DNA from: Salinicoccus halitifaciens
Lineage (GTDB): Bacteria; Bacillota; Bacilli; Staphylococcales; Salinicoccaceae
Assembly: GCF_021026095.1 (NCBI RefSeq)
Contig: NZ_JAJNCU010000002.1
Span: 1 to 64,000, forward strand
DNA: 64,000 bases
Direction of reading: 5' to 3'
The position numbers were made by a program, and so were the translations under genes. How positions within the stretch are numbered: the first letter of the stretch is position 1; every line of letters begins with the position of its first letter. The notes beneath the pieces were generated by a model. The model did no database searches, was not told the DNA's origin, and worked only from the letters and a program-made list of their open reading frames with translations. Positions 26,157 through 34,641 of the stretch are shown here, one piece after another.

Positions 26157-27047
26157 CTACTCAGCGTGGGCTACTGAGTACTTATGCTGGATGATCGAGT
26201 AGATGATTTTTTTAGCGACCTTTTCCATCTGCGGATTTTTGCGGTATTGGACATAGACGCTGTTCTGAAGATTATAGAGGTTGCTTATTTCCCGGACCTC
26301 TATGCCGGGTTCATGTCTTTTATCAATTCCGAGTTCAGGTATGATTCCAATCCCGATGTCATTGGCAACAGCTTTCAAAAGCATTTCATTATTCTCCACA
26401 TCAATACGTGTTAAATTGTTTGCTCCAATCAACTCTTTATCAATCAACTGCCATAATACGGAATTTCTTCTGAAACTTATAATCGTCTCATTATTCAAAT
26501 CTTCAACACTGATTGACTGCCGGCTGCATAAATGATGATTCGCCGGCAGTACGAGTATGAGATTATTCTCAAATAGATATTCCGAAACCACCTCACGGCT
26601 GTCCGCCAGCACCTCTCTTGTAAATACAATATCCATCTCCCCGGACAGGATACTTTCATTTAAGCTGACCGAATCATGACCTTCGGTCACTCTGATATCC
26701 ATTCCTCCAATTGATTTGACCGTTTTTAGGAGCTCTATGATAAAAGAATAGTCATAACCCGGGGAAAAACCGACTTTTATCACCGGGGATTTAAGTATGT
26801 TGGGAATTTCTTTCGAGTGTTTAATATAAATTAAAATTTTATTGGCGTACTCTGTCAGCATATTACCTTCGTTGGTCAGAAAGATTTCATGTCCGACCCT
26901 CTTAAAAAGTTCACACTGCATAATATCTTCCAAAGCTTTTATGCGTGATGTAATGGTTGGCTGGGTCACATTGAGTACAGCTGCAGCTTTTGAATAGCTT
27001 TTATGTTCGACTATGGTAAGAAAGGTTTGCAATTGGATTTCATTCAT
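26157..27047 (-). CDS. LysR family transcriptional regulator
   Basis: 296 residues. N-terminal HTH (LQTFLTIVEHKSYSKAAAVLNV, TQPTITSRIKALE) and a periplasmic-binding-like effector domain (VIKVGFSPGYDYSFI, GEMDIVFTREVLA, IGIGIIPELGI). Start at the ATG at 27047, behind GGGGGAAT. It is divergent from the dioxygenase operon and likely activates it in response to the aromatic substrate or an intermediate; a second regulator alongside IclR implies two-input control. Confidence 0.9.
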   Translation of the reverse strand: MNEIQLQTFLTIVEHKSYSKAAAVLNVTQPTITSRIKALEDIMQCELFKRVGHEIFLTNEGNMLTEYANKILIYIKHSKEIPNILKSPVIKVGFSPGYDYSFIIELLKTVKSIGGMDIRVTEGHDSVSLNESILSGEMDIVFTREVLADSREVVSEYLFENNLILVLPANHHLCSRQSISVEDLNNETIISFRRNSVLWQLIDKELIGANNLTRIDVENNEMLLKAVANDIGIGIIPELGIDKRHEPGIEVREISNLYNLQNSVYVQYRKNPQMEKVAKKIIYSIIQHKYSVAHAE

Positions 27048-27079
27048 TCTATTCCCCCTGAAATTCACACTTTTATTTT

Positions 27080-27093
27080 AGAAAACGTTTCCA
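27080..27093. promoter_or_regulatory. Weak candidate cre site
   Basis: AGAAAACGTTTCCA has the cre core with two deviations (first T, and one W position). It lies between the LysR gene and the dioxygenase operon. Confidence 0.3.
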
Positions 27094-27153
27094 CGTTACC
27101 ATTTTATTGGTCAAGCGGATAATTTGTCAAATTAACAGATAAATAAGGCTCAT

Positions 27154-27172
27154 TGTTCCGTATAGAGGAACA
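27154..27172. promoter_or_regulatory. IclR-type operator, copy 2
   Basis: TGTTCCGTATAGAGGAACA, 17 of 19 bases identical to the copy at 22671-22689, with the same TGTTCC / GGAACA arms. It lies 339 bases ahead of the SDR gene. The rest of 27048-27510 holds a CGGCTTT/AAAGCCG hairpin at about 27280-27309 and no gene that I can see. Confidence 0.65.
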
Positions 27173-27510
27173 GAATTTTCCATTAACACTATAAGGTGTG
27201 TTTTTTGTTGATATGAAGGGCTTTATCATCAAAGAATCCTTAGTCTCAGGCCGGTTTTCAGGAAGTGAGTGTCACTTTTTTCGGCTTTTTACAATGTAAC
27301 GAAAGCCGGTCGATAGAAGTTCCTTTAAAAATAATTAGAAAATAAAGAAAAATCTGATTTGTATCGCCGGTCTGCCGCTCTTATAATTAGAATCATAAAT
27401 AATTCATATTTGCTGCAGGTTCATGTTTGTCTGAACCATTGCAAAAGATGAATTTCTATTTGAAGAAATGTAAGTGCTTACAAGAGTTATGAGAAAGGGG
27501 AGGGTTTGGA

Positions 27511-28287
27511 TTGGAAGATCGATTGATGAGTGAATCACTGAAAGGGAAAGTGGCCATCGTCACAGGTTCGGCCAGAGGTATCGGCAATGCCATCGCATTG
27601 AAGCTGGCTCAGTCAGGGGCGGATGTAGTCATCAGCGGGACAAATGAAGAGCGTACGAAAACAGCTGCAGAAGAAATGCAGAAACTGACAAATTCGAAGG
27701 TCAGTTACTATGCCGGAGATCTTTCGGATGAAGGCAATGTTGAAGAAATGGTTGAAAATGCAATAAAGGAATCGGGAAAAATTGACATCCTGGTCAATAA
27801 CGCAGGAGGCGGCGTCATATTACCTTTCCTTGAACAGACCCCTGAAACATTAAAGATGACGATTGACAGAAATTTATGGACAACCATCTGGTCAAGCTAT
27901 AAAGTACTGCCCCACATGGTGGAGGCAGGGTACGGGCGGATCATCAATGTCGGTGCTGATTCAGTGCGGAACGGGCTTTGGGATCATGCAGCCTATAATG
28001 CTGCAAAGGGCGGTGTGCATGCGATGACCACAGGGTTGGCCCGAGAGTTTGCGGATAAGGACATCACGGTGAATACTGTGGCACCGCCTGCAGTCGAAGG
28101 TGAACTGCTGAATAAAATTAAAGAAAGAGATGCGGGACTGACAGATAAATATATCGAAATCATCCCGAAAGGAAGGGCCGCTTCAACAGCAGAAGTTGCA
28201 GATGCTGTATGGTATCTGTCGACGGACGGTGCAAGTTTCATCACGGGTCAGGTCATCAGCGTCAACGGTGGAAGCAATATGCTTTAA
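27511..28287 (+). CDS. SDR dehydrogenase, probable cis-dihydrodiol dehydrogenase
   Basis: 258 residues, classical short-chain dehydrogenase. NAD(P) loop TGSARGIG (near 19-26), NNAGGG, catalytic YNAAK with a Ser in GADSVRNG, and a C-terminal FITGQVISVNGG. Placed directly before the Rieske oxygenase genes, so it most likely rearomatises the cis-diol product to a catechol. TTG start at 27511, 6 bases after GGGGAGGG; ATG at 27526 is a possible alternative. Confidence 0.83.
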   Translation: MEDRLMSESLKGKVAIVTGSARGIGNAIALKLAQSGADVVISGTNEERTKTAAEEMQKLTNSKVSYYAGDLSDEGNVEEMVENAIKESGKIDILVNNAGGGVILPFLEQTPETLKMTIDRNLWTTIWSSYKVLPHMVEAGYGRIINVGADSVRNGLWDHAAYNAAKGGVHAMTTGLAREFADKDITVNTVAPPAVEGELLNKIKERDAGLTDKYIEIIPKGRAASTAEVADAVWYLSTDGASFITGQVISVNGGSNML

Positions 28288-28315
28288 ATTTAAATGAATA
28301 TATGGAGGTTATGAA

Positions 28316-29593
28316 ATGGAACAGATCATACAGGACAATGTAGAAAAAAGTGAATTCCTCGTCAACAGGAAAGTGTTTACAGAAAGAGAGATACTCGCAA
28401 GGGAAAGAGCGGAAATCTTCAATAAGAGCTGGCTGTTCATCGGTCATGAAACAGAAATCCCGGAACTTGGAGATTATAAGCGTAAAAAAGTCGGGGGACG
28501 CAATTTATTATTCATCCGCAGCCACGACGGTGAAATCCGGGCACTCTTCAACACCTGTCCACACCGAGGGGCACTGGTAGCCAGGGAAAGCGAAGGGAAT
28601 TCAAGGGTTTTCCGATGTTTCTATCATGCATGGAGCTTCAAAAATGATGGTGAGCTGGTGGGGATGCCCGGCCAGGATGGCTTCCCTGAAGGATTCAATG
28701 ATGATGGCACAAAAAATATGAAAGCGGTTAAAAGAGTGGAGAACTACCGCGGCTTCGTTTTTGTGAACTATGATCAGGAAGCGGTTTCACTGGAAGAGTA
28801 CTTGGGCAATGCGAAGGAATATATTGACCTGGTGGTCGACCAATCCGAATACGGTCTGGAAGCGCTGGGCGGCGTACAGGAATACAGTGTAAGGGCGAAT
28901 TGGAAGCTGCTGGCTGAAAACAGTGTCGACTTATATCATGGGATGCCGACACATAAGACGTATTTTGATATCAAACAAGGTCAGGATCCCGACTTGAAGA
29001 AGGTGAAACTGGAAGGAGAAGGTGTCGAGCTGGATAACGGTCATGCTGTCATTGAATATGTGGCACCTTGGGGAAGACCTGTTGCACAATGGACGCCAAT
29101 CTGGGATGAAGAGCTGAAAAGGGATATGGAAAAGATGAAAGAAGACCTTACTGAACGGTTCGGACCGGAACGTGCAGAACGCATCACCCACTATAACCGT
29201 AACATCCTCATCTTCCCGAACCTGGTGATCAACGACATCATGGCGGTGACTGCTAGGACGTTCTATCCGACTTCCCCGGGTTATATGGAAGTGCTGGGGT
29301 ATTCATTGGCTCCCAAAGGAGAAAAGGGCTCCCACCGCATGGCGAGAAATGATAACTTCCTGGAATTTTTAGGGCCGGGCGGTTTTGCGACACCGGATGA
29401 CAATGAAGCATTGGAACTATGCCAGGAAGCATACAACAACAATGAAGAGGTCGAATGGAACGATATTTCAAAAGGTATGGTAAGAGGCGCCGGGAATGCA
29501 CTGGCAACGGATGAAATTCAAATGAGGAGTTTCTGGAGACAATATAATATGAAAATCCAGGATTCCCTTAAGAAGGAGGTCGCTCAAAGATGA
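28316..29593 (+). CDS. Rieske non-heme iron dioxygenase, alpha subunit
   Basis: 425 residues. Rieske [2Fe-2S] ligands C81-x-H83 and C101-x2-H104 (CPHRGA, CFYHAW); catalytic domain with the bridging Asp205 and iron ligands His208 and His213 (ENSVDLYHGMPTH) and a late acidic ligand probably in WNDISKG. Length and a separate beta subunit fit the benzoate/anthranilate-type ring-hydroxylating oxygenases, which attack an aromatic carboxylate to give a cis-diol. The ring substrate cannot be read. Overlaps the beta subunit gene by 4 bases. Confidence 0.9.
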   Translation: MEQIIQDNVEKSEFLVNRKVFTEREILARERAEIFNKSWLFIGHETEIPELGDYKRKKVGGRNLLFIRSHDGEIRALFNTCPHRGALVARESEGNSRVFRCFYHAWSFKNDGELVGMPGQDGFPEGFNDDGTKNMKAVKRVENYRGFVFVNYDQEAVSLEEYLGNAKEYIDLVVDQSEYGLEALGGVQEYSVRANWKLLAENSVDLYHGMPTHKTYFDIKQGQDPDLKKVKLEGEGVELDNGHAVIEYVAPWGRPVAQWTPIWDEELKRDMEKMKEDLTERFGPERAERITHYNRNILIFPNLVINDIMAVTARTFYPTSPGYMEVLGYSLAPKGEKGSHRMARNDNFLEFLGPGGFATPDDNEALELCQEAYNNNEEVEWNDISKGMVRGAGNALATDEIQMRSFWRQYNMKIQDSLKKEVAQR

Positions 29594-30078
29594 CTGTATC
29601 AACCGTAACCCGTCAGGAAATCGTTGATTTTCTTTATACGGAGGCAAAAATTTTAGATGAGTGGAGATTGAAGGAATGGGCTGCACTGTTCACTGATGAT
29701 GGTATATATGAAATACCTCCCCTCGGTGTACCGGATGCTGATCCAAAGGAATATTTATTCTTTGCGCATGATACACGTTCACGTCTGCAGGAACGTGCAG
29801 AGAGGCTGTTGAAGAAAGAGGCACATGTTGAATATCCGCATTCTACTACGATCCATAATTATAATAATATTCTGGTCAGCGATCTGGAGTCGGATGTCAT
29901 CACGGTGGAGTGCAATTTTACGATACACAGGACCAAGAGGGAAGTGCTGGACACTTTCATCGGAAAGCATTTTTATGAACTTGTTCTCAGGGACGGCACA
30001 TTTGCGATTAAAAGTAAAAAAGTTGTCCTGCATCTTGATAGCTTGAGACCGCATGGAAAAATCAGTTTAATCTTATAG
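29590..30078 (+). CDS. Aromatic-ring-hydroxylating dioxygenase, beta subunit
   Basis: 162 residues, the NTF2-like small subunit (BenB/XylY type). LYTEAKILDEWRLKEWAALFTDDGIYEIP is the family opening, with HSTTIHNYNNI and the KVVLHLDSLRPHGKI ending. It is structural and completes an alpha3beta3 enzyme. ATG overlaps the alpha-subunit stop. Confidence 0.88.
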   Translation: MTVSTVTRQEIVDFLYTEAKILDEWRLKEWAALFTDDGIYEIPPLGVPDADPKEYLFFAHDTRSRLQERAERLLKKEAHVEYPHSTTIHNYNNILVSDLESDVITVECNFTIHRTKREVLDTFIGKHFYELVLRDGTFAIKSKKVVLHLDSLRPHGKISLIL

Positions 30079-30113
30079 AATTCCGTACCATAAGACGAAA
30101 GGTGGTCGAAGAA

Positions 30114-31142
30114 ATGATCGATGAAAAAGAAATATCAGATATCACTATTGTAGGCGGGGGTCCATCAGGTCTGTTCACGGCTTTTTATGCAGGCATGCGT
30201 CAGGCGAGCGTGAAAATCATCGAGAGCCTGCCGCAATTGGGCGGTCAGCTCTCAGCGCTGTATCCTGATAAGTATGTCTATGATGTCGCCGGGTTCCCGA
30301 AGATAAAGGGCGGCGAGCTGGTGGAGCGGCTGACGGAACAGATGAGTCAATTCGATAACGAAGTCTGCCTGAATGAAGAAGTGATCGAGGTGACGAAGGA
30401 AGAAGATCTTTTCACGATAAGAACAAGCAAACAGACCCATTACTCGAGAACCATCATCATTACTGCCGGCAACGGTGCATTTAAACCAAGAACCATGAAC
30501 TTGGGAAATGAAAAGCAATTCGAAGACAGGAACCTTCATTATAGTATAGAGAACCTGAATGATTTCAAAGATAGGAAAGTAGCCGTTTTTGGAGGCGGAG
30601 ATTCAGCTGTGGACTGGGCTTTGATGCTCGAGGATATCGCATCAAGCGTCTCCATCGTCCACCGCAGAGCGCGCTTCAGAGCCCATGACTATACCGTACA
30701 GCTGCTTAAGGATTCTACAGTCAATATACTGACACCATACACCCCGGTTCAAATAGAGGGGAAAGAAAAAATTGAAAGCATTACGCTCAAACACACAAAA
30801 GAAGAACAGCTTATCGATTTGCAGGCGGATGATTACATCGTCAATTACGGATTCATATCGAATTTGGGGCCGATCAATAACTGGGGGCTGGAGATCACAA
30901 ACGGTGCAATCCAGGTGAATTCAAAAGCCGAAACGAATATCCAGGGCATCTATGCGATCGGAGACATATCGACCTATGCAGGAAAGGTCAAACTGATGGC
31001 CACAGGATTTGGAGAAGCACCCATTGCCGTAAGCAATGCAATCGTCTACCTGGATCCAAGCGCCTCACTGCATGGCGCCCACAGCACCTCCATCATGAGC
31101 AGGAAAGAGAATGAAAATAAAGCAAAAGTAGCTGTCAAATAA
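30114..31142 (+). CDS. Ferredoxin-NAD(P)+ reductase, thioredoxin-reductase-like (YumC type)
   Basis: 342 residues. FAD loop VGGGPSGLFTAFYAGM, GGQLSALYPDKYVYDVAGFP (the YumC/FNR2 signature, lacking the CxxC of thioredoxin reductase), NAD(P) loop VAVFGGGDSAVDWA and C-terminal IYAIGDIS..KVKLMATGFGEA. It should pass electrons from NADPH to the ferredoxin at 33351 and on to the Rieske oxygenase. Start at ATG 30114 with AAAGGTGG; GTG 30102 is inside the ribosome binding site. Confidence 0.88.
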   Translation: MIDEKEISDITIVGGGPSGLFTAFYAGMRQASVKIIESLPQLGGQLSALYPDKYVYDVAGFPKIKGGELVERLTEQMSQFDNEVCLNEEVIEVTKEEDLFTIRTSKQTHYSRTIIITAGNGAFKPRTMNLGNEKQFEDRNLHYSIENLNDFKDRKVAVFGGGDSAVDWALMLEDIASSVSIVHRRARFRAHDYTVQLLKDSTVNILTPYTPVQIEGKEKIESITLKHTKEEQLIDLQADDYIVNYGFISNLGPINNWGLEITNGAIQVNSKAETNIQGIYAIGDISTYAGKVKLMATGFGEAPIAVSNAIVYLDPSASLHGAHSTSIMSRKENENKAKVAVK

Positions 31143-31195
31143 AGGTACACCCCGCTGCAAAGTATAAGGCAGCAATAAAACGAGGAGGTTATACA

Positions 31196-32206
31196 ATGGC
31201 AAAGGTCAAGGAAGAGTTAATGAGTGAAGTATCTGCACAGGAGAGGTTGGATAGTTATCTGAGGACGGTCGCCCACCTCGGACATGTGGAAATCAGCGTT
31301 GATAAGTTTGAGGCATCATTGGAATTTTTTACAGAGATCATGGGACTCGTATTGACGAAGCAAGAGGATGACCGTGCTTATTTGAGGGCATGGCAGGATT
31401 TCGATGATTATACACTTGTACTTAAGTCATCGGAAGAATCCCAGGTGAACCGGGTCGGCTGGAGAGTGAGTACGGAGGAATCCCTGAAGCTGTTTGAAGA
31501 TCAGCTGAAGGAGATGGATGTGGAGTATGAGTGGGTGGAAAGCGGCCGGAAGAGAGCCCTTGGCGAGGCACTCCATTTTAAATCCCCTACAGGTATACCG
31601 GTTGAATTGTATTGGGAAAAGGAGAAATTCAAAACTGATGATGAAAAGATCGCATCAAGACTACCGAGCCATCCAAGCAAGTACCAGATGAAGGGCGTCT
31701 CCCCGCGTCGTTTCGATCATGTCAACCTGATGGTTGATGATGTGGAGGAAGAGCAGAAATGGTGGACGGAACTCCTGGGCATCCATCATCGCTATTATGT
31801 TCAGAATAAGGAGGATGTCCGTCTCGGTTCCTGGCTCAGCAGAACCAACATCGCGCATGAAATCGCCTTTATGCGCAATTCAAACCAGAATGGTACTTCG
31901 TTCCATCACCTGGCATATTATCTGGATTCCCCGGATGAATTGATCCGGGCGGCAAACATCATGGCGGAAAATGGTATCAAAATCGAGTGGGGGCCTGGCA
32001 AACACGGCACGAGCGGTGCCCAGTTCATCTATGTTTTCGAGCCTTCCGGACACCGTGTGGAAATATGGACTGGCGGACTATTGATGTTTTCACCGGATTG
32101 GAAGCCGATTGAATGGAATTCCGAGCTGGGCGAGCTTGGACTCGAGATGTGGGGCAGCAAACCACCGGAGTCTTATTTCACATACGGCACCAAACTTGGA
32201 GAGTGA
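31196..32206 (+). CDS. Extradiol ring-cleavage dioxygenase (catechol 2,3-dioxygenase type)
   Basis: 336 residues, two vicinal-oxygen-chelate domains. The N-terminal domain (HLGHVEISVDKFEASLEFF) is non-catalytic; the C-terminal one carries the Fe(II) ligands His175 (RRFDHVNL), His237/238 (SFHHLAYY) and Glu289 (HRVEIW). It cleaves the catechol next to the diol to a muconic semialdehyde. RBS AGGAGG. It lies between the reductase and the decarboxylase genes; the ACMSD-like neighbour implies a carboxylated catechol as substrate. Confidence 0.9.
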   Translation: MAKVKEELMSEVSAQERLDSYLRTVAHLGHVEISVDKFEASLEFFTEIMGLVLTKQEDDRAYLRAWQDFDDYTLVLKSSEESQVNRVGWRVSTEESLKLFEDQLKEMDVEYEWVESGRKRALGEALHFKSPTGIPVELYWEKEKFKTDDEKIASRLPSHPSKYQMKGVSPRRFDHVNLMVDDVEEEQKWWTELLGIHHRYYVQNKEDVRLGSWLSRTNIAHEIAFMRNSNQNGTSFHHLAYYLDSPDELIRAANIMAENGIKIEWGPGKHGTSGAQFIYVFEPSGHRVEIWTGGLLMFSPDWKPIEWNSELGELGLEMWGSKPPESYFTYGTKLGE

Positions 32207-32271
32207 TCAGGGAGAGGCCGATACATCGGCTGATCCCCCTAAAATAAAGAAAACGCTGGGAGAGTTCATTT

Positions 32272-33348
32272 GTGCAAAAAAATTTAAAGATAGATTTTCA
32301 CACCCATATCATATCAGAAGAATTTTTGAACCTGGCAGAAAAATACGGCGACGACCGGTGGCCGGTCCTGGAAAAAACATGTGACTGCGGCGCCAATATC
32401 ATGATCAAAGGCAGGAAATTCAGGGAAGTGACCAATCATGCCTGGGATGCAGAAGCAAGATTGAAGGATATGGACGCAGAGGGAATCGACATTCAGGTGT
32501 TATCACCAATCCCCGTGACATTCAGCTATTGGTCAGACCCTGAGGCGGGAATCGAGCTCGCCAGGTTCCAAAATGACTTCATCGCCTCGATTGTCAGGGA
32601 ACATCCGAAAAGGTTCATCGGGCTCGGCACGGTGCCTTTACAGGATAGTGAGGCGGCCGTAAAGGAAATGGAAAGAGCAGTGAATGAACTGGGCTTGAAA
32701 GGACTTCAGATAGGAAGCAATGTGAACGGGAAGAATCTTGACGATGAAACCCTGGACCGATTTTTTGAAGCTGCGAATGAACAGAAGGTCCCATTGTTCG
32801 TCCACCCCTGGGAGACGCTCGGAAAAGAAAGGCTCCCCCGCCATAACTTCATGTACATGGTAGGCATGCCTTCAGAAACGGCACTCGCAGCAGGGAGCAT
32901 CATAATGAGTGGGATGCTGGATAAATATCCCGATCTGAAAATATGTTTCGCCCACGGGGGAGGCTCCCTTCCATATCTGCTGCCGAGAATGGATAAGGGA
33001 TGGGATGTATGGCCGCAGATCAGGAAGACGGAGAAGCCCCCGAGCCATTATGCGAAACTCCTTTATTATGATTCATTGGTGTATGACGAAAACAATCTGC
33101 AATTTATGATCGATCGATTTGGAGTTGAACAGATCATCGCCGGTTCAGATTATCCATTCCTTTTACGTGAAGCCCCATCCGGAAAAGTCGTGGATCAATT
33201 GTCCACATTGAGCGATGCAGAAAAGAGGCAGATCCACGGCTTTAATGCATTGGAGTTTTTAAACCTGGACATCGAACAATTTATAGATTCCATAAATGAG
33301 GGAGAGGTAAGCAGTATCGAAGAAGATTCATTAATAGGAGGAGGATAA
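32272..33348 (+). CDS. ACMSD-like amidohydrolase-family decarboxylase
   Basis: 358 residues, amidohydrolase_2 family. Metal ligands IDFHTH (His10, His12), FVHPWETLG, CFAHGGGSLPYLLPRM and the late Asp in AGSDYPFLL match 2-amino-3-carboxymuconate semialdehyde decarboxylase and PraH of the protocatechuate 2,3-cleavage pathway. Here it probably removes the carboxyl group of a carboxy-2-hydroxymuconic semialdehyde, feeding the dehydrogenase at 22822. GTG start behind GGGAGAG. An amino substrate (kynurenine-type) is possible, but no aminomuconate deaminase is seen nearby. Confidence 0.82.
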   Translation: MQKNLKIDFHTHIISEEFLNLAEKYGDDRWPVLEKTCDCGANIMIKGRKFREVTNHAWDAEARLKDMDAEGIDIQVLSPIPVTFSYWSDPEAGIELARFQNDFIASIVREHPKRFIGLGTVPLQDSEAAVKEMERAVNELGLKGLQIGSNVNGKNLDDETLDRFFEAANEQKVPLFVHPWETLGKERLPRHNFMYMVGMPSETALAAGSIIMSGMLDKYPDLKICFAHGGGSLPYLLPRMDKGWDVWPQIRKTEKPPSHYAKLLYYDSLVYDENNLQFMIDRFGVEQIIAGSDYPFLLREAPSGKVVDQLSTLSDAEKRQIHGFNALEFLNLDIEQFIDSINEGEVSSIEEDSLIGGG

Positions 33349-33350
33349 CC

Positions 33351-33584
33351 ATGGCATTTGTTATAACTCAACCATGTATTGCGGAAAAATCAGGTGAATG
33401 TGTAAGTATCTGTCCTGTGGATTGCATAGAAGCGGGAGAAGACCAATTTTTCATCGATCCAAATTCGTGCATTGATTGCGGTGCATGTGTCGCTGCCTGT
33501 CCGGTGAACGCAATCGTCGACGAAAACAGCCTGGGCCCGGATCAGGAATTCTTCCTGGAAAAGGCCGAAAGCTTTTTCGACTAG
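33351..33584 (+). CDS. 7Fe/8Fe-type ferredoxin (FdxA-like)
   Basis: 77 residues with eight Cys: 9, 17, 21, 25 and 40, 43, 46, 50. The first group lacks the CxxCxxC of an 8Fe protein (C-x7-C-x3-C-x3-C), which fits the [3Fe-4S][4Fe-4S] ferredoxins of the FdxA type; opening FVITQPCI is also typical. As last gene of the dioxygenase operon it is the likely electron carrier between the reductase and the Rieske centre. RBS AGGAGGA. Confidence 0.88.
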   Translation: MAFVITQPCIAEKSGECVSICPVDCIEAGEDQFFIDPNSCIDCGACVAACPVNAIVDENSLGPDQEFFLEKAESFFD

Positions 33585-33624
33585 GAAAGAGGACACACTG
33601 GATATACGAAGAAAGAATAGTATA

Positions 33625-33662
33625 GTGAAAAAGAGACTGGAAGTGATTCCAGTCTCTTTTAG
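33625..33662 (+). terminator. Terminator, right edge of the aromatic island
   Basis: AAAGAGACTGGAA / TTCCAGTCTCTTTT hairpin, two mismatches in 36 bases to the one at 21678-21713. Confidence 0.85.
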
Positions 33663-33674
33663 TATGCCTGAATT

Positions 33675-34469
33675 TTAAAAATGGATGTGGCGTATGACCG
33701 AAACGATCACAGCCATCGTCTCCTCCAGCTGCTGCAGCTCATCGATGTAATCACCGAGGAGTACATTCAGCCCGACGACGAGACTGTTCATGATCATATG
33801 GACAAAAATCGGGACGAGGAGGCGGCCGGTCATCACATACAGGAAACTGAACGTGTAACTCATGGCCAGGTAAATCAGGATATGGGTGAAGTCGAGATGG
33901 GCGACTGCGAATATCAGCCCGCTGACGAGCCCCGCAATCAGGAAGGCAAGCACTTTATATCCCGTATTATGCATGGGGAAAAGTGTGTAGACCTCACCGA
34001 ATATCGCACGCCTGAATACATATTCCTCTATGATCGGCCCGAGTATTGCGACGATCAGGATCATCAGGGGCATGGATTCGATCATGCTGATGATTTCATT
34101 CGTATTCTGGCTTTCAAGCGGATTGCCGAGGATATAGACGTTGATCATGCCGGCGATCACCTGGGAAGCATAGGCAAGGACCACACCGCCGATGATCCAG
34201 ACGATGGTCACGGGGATATCCGTCTTTTTGCCCTGTTCAATGGCATTTTTATTATGGTGCATGCCGCCGATGATGATGACCAGTATCGTCCCGATCAGAA
34301 ATGCCGCGAACTGGTACGGGATGACGGAAGTGACAAGTTCGTCGGGGGACAGTTCCGGACTGGTCAGCCCCATGATGATGCCGACGGGGAGGACGGCGAG
34401 CTGCACACCGATGAATATGATTAAGATTAAAGCACTGTTGATCTGACGTTTTCTGAACAAATTTTTCAA
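33675..34469 (-). CDS. CPBP intramembrane metalloprotease (MroQ position)
   Basis: 264 residues, about seven transmembrane helices. The CPBP motifs are EEYVFR (EExxxR), FAVAHLDF (FxxxH) and FVHMIMN. TTG start with GGAGGG. It is divergent from groESL, the same place as mroQ of S. aureus, a CPBP protease that affects Agr peptide signalling; orthology is inferred from position and family only. Confidence 0.85.
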   Translation of the reverse strand: MKNLFRKRQINSALILIIFIGVQLAVLPVGIIMGLTSPELSPDELVTSVIPYQFAAFLIGTILVIIIGGMHHNKNAIEQGKKTDIPVTIVWIIGGVVLAYASQVIAGMINVYILGNPLESQNTNEIISMIESMPLMILIVAILGPIIEEYVFRRAIFGEVYTLFPMHNTGYKVLAFLIAGLVSGLIFAVAHLDFTHILIYLAMSYTFSFLYVMTGRLLVPIFVHMIMNSLVVGLNVLLGDYIDELQQLEETMAVIVSVIRHIHF

Positions 34470-34546
34470 GTGATTCCCTCCAATGACAATAAAATAATTC
34501 TACATGAAAATTATCTCAACTTAAAGTGATATAAAATACTTGCATT

Positions 34547-34563
34547 TTTGACCTTCTTTGATT
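34547..34563 (-). promoter_or_regulatory. CtsR operator of groESL
   Basis: On the minus strand AATCAAAGAAGGTCAAA matches the CtsR heptad repeat RGTCAAANANRGTCAAA with one mismatch. It lies in the groES promoter region. Confidence 0.7.
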
Positions 34564-34576
34564 ATCATATTAATTG

Positions 34577-34603
34577 TTAGCACTATCGGTAAGAGAGTGC
34601 TAA
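34577..34603 (+). promoter_or_regulatory. CIRCE element (HrcA operator) of groESL
   Basis: TTAGCACTA, 9 bases, GAGTGCTAA: consensus CIRCE with one mismatch in the left arm, 38 bases before groES. Confidence 0.93.
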
Positions 34604-34641
34604 AATTATAAACGGAATGATGATATAAGGAGGACATTAAA

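Noticed and set aside
33681-34424. 247-codon plus-strand frame rich in Asp and His
   Set aside because: It is the complement of the CPBP protease gene, has no ribosome binding site and no protein family resemblance.
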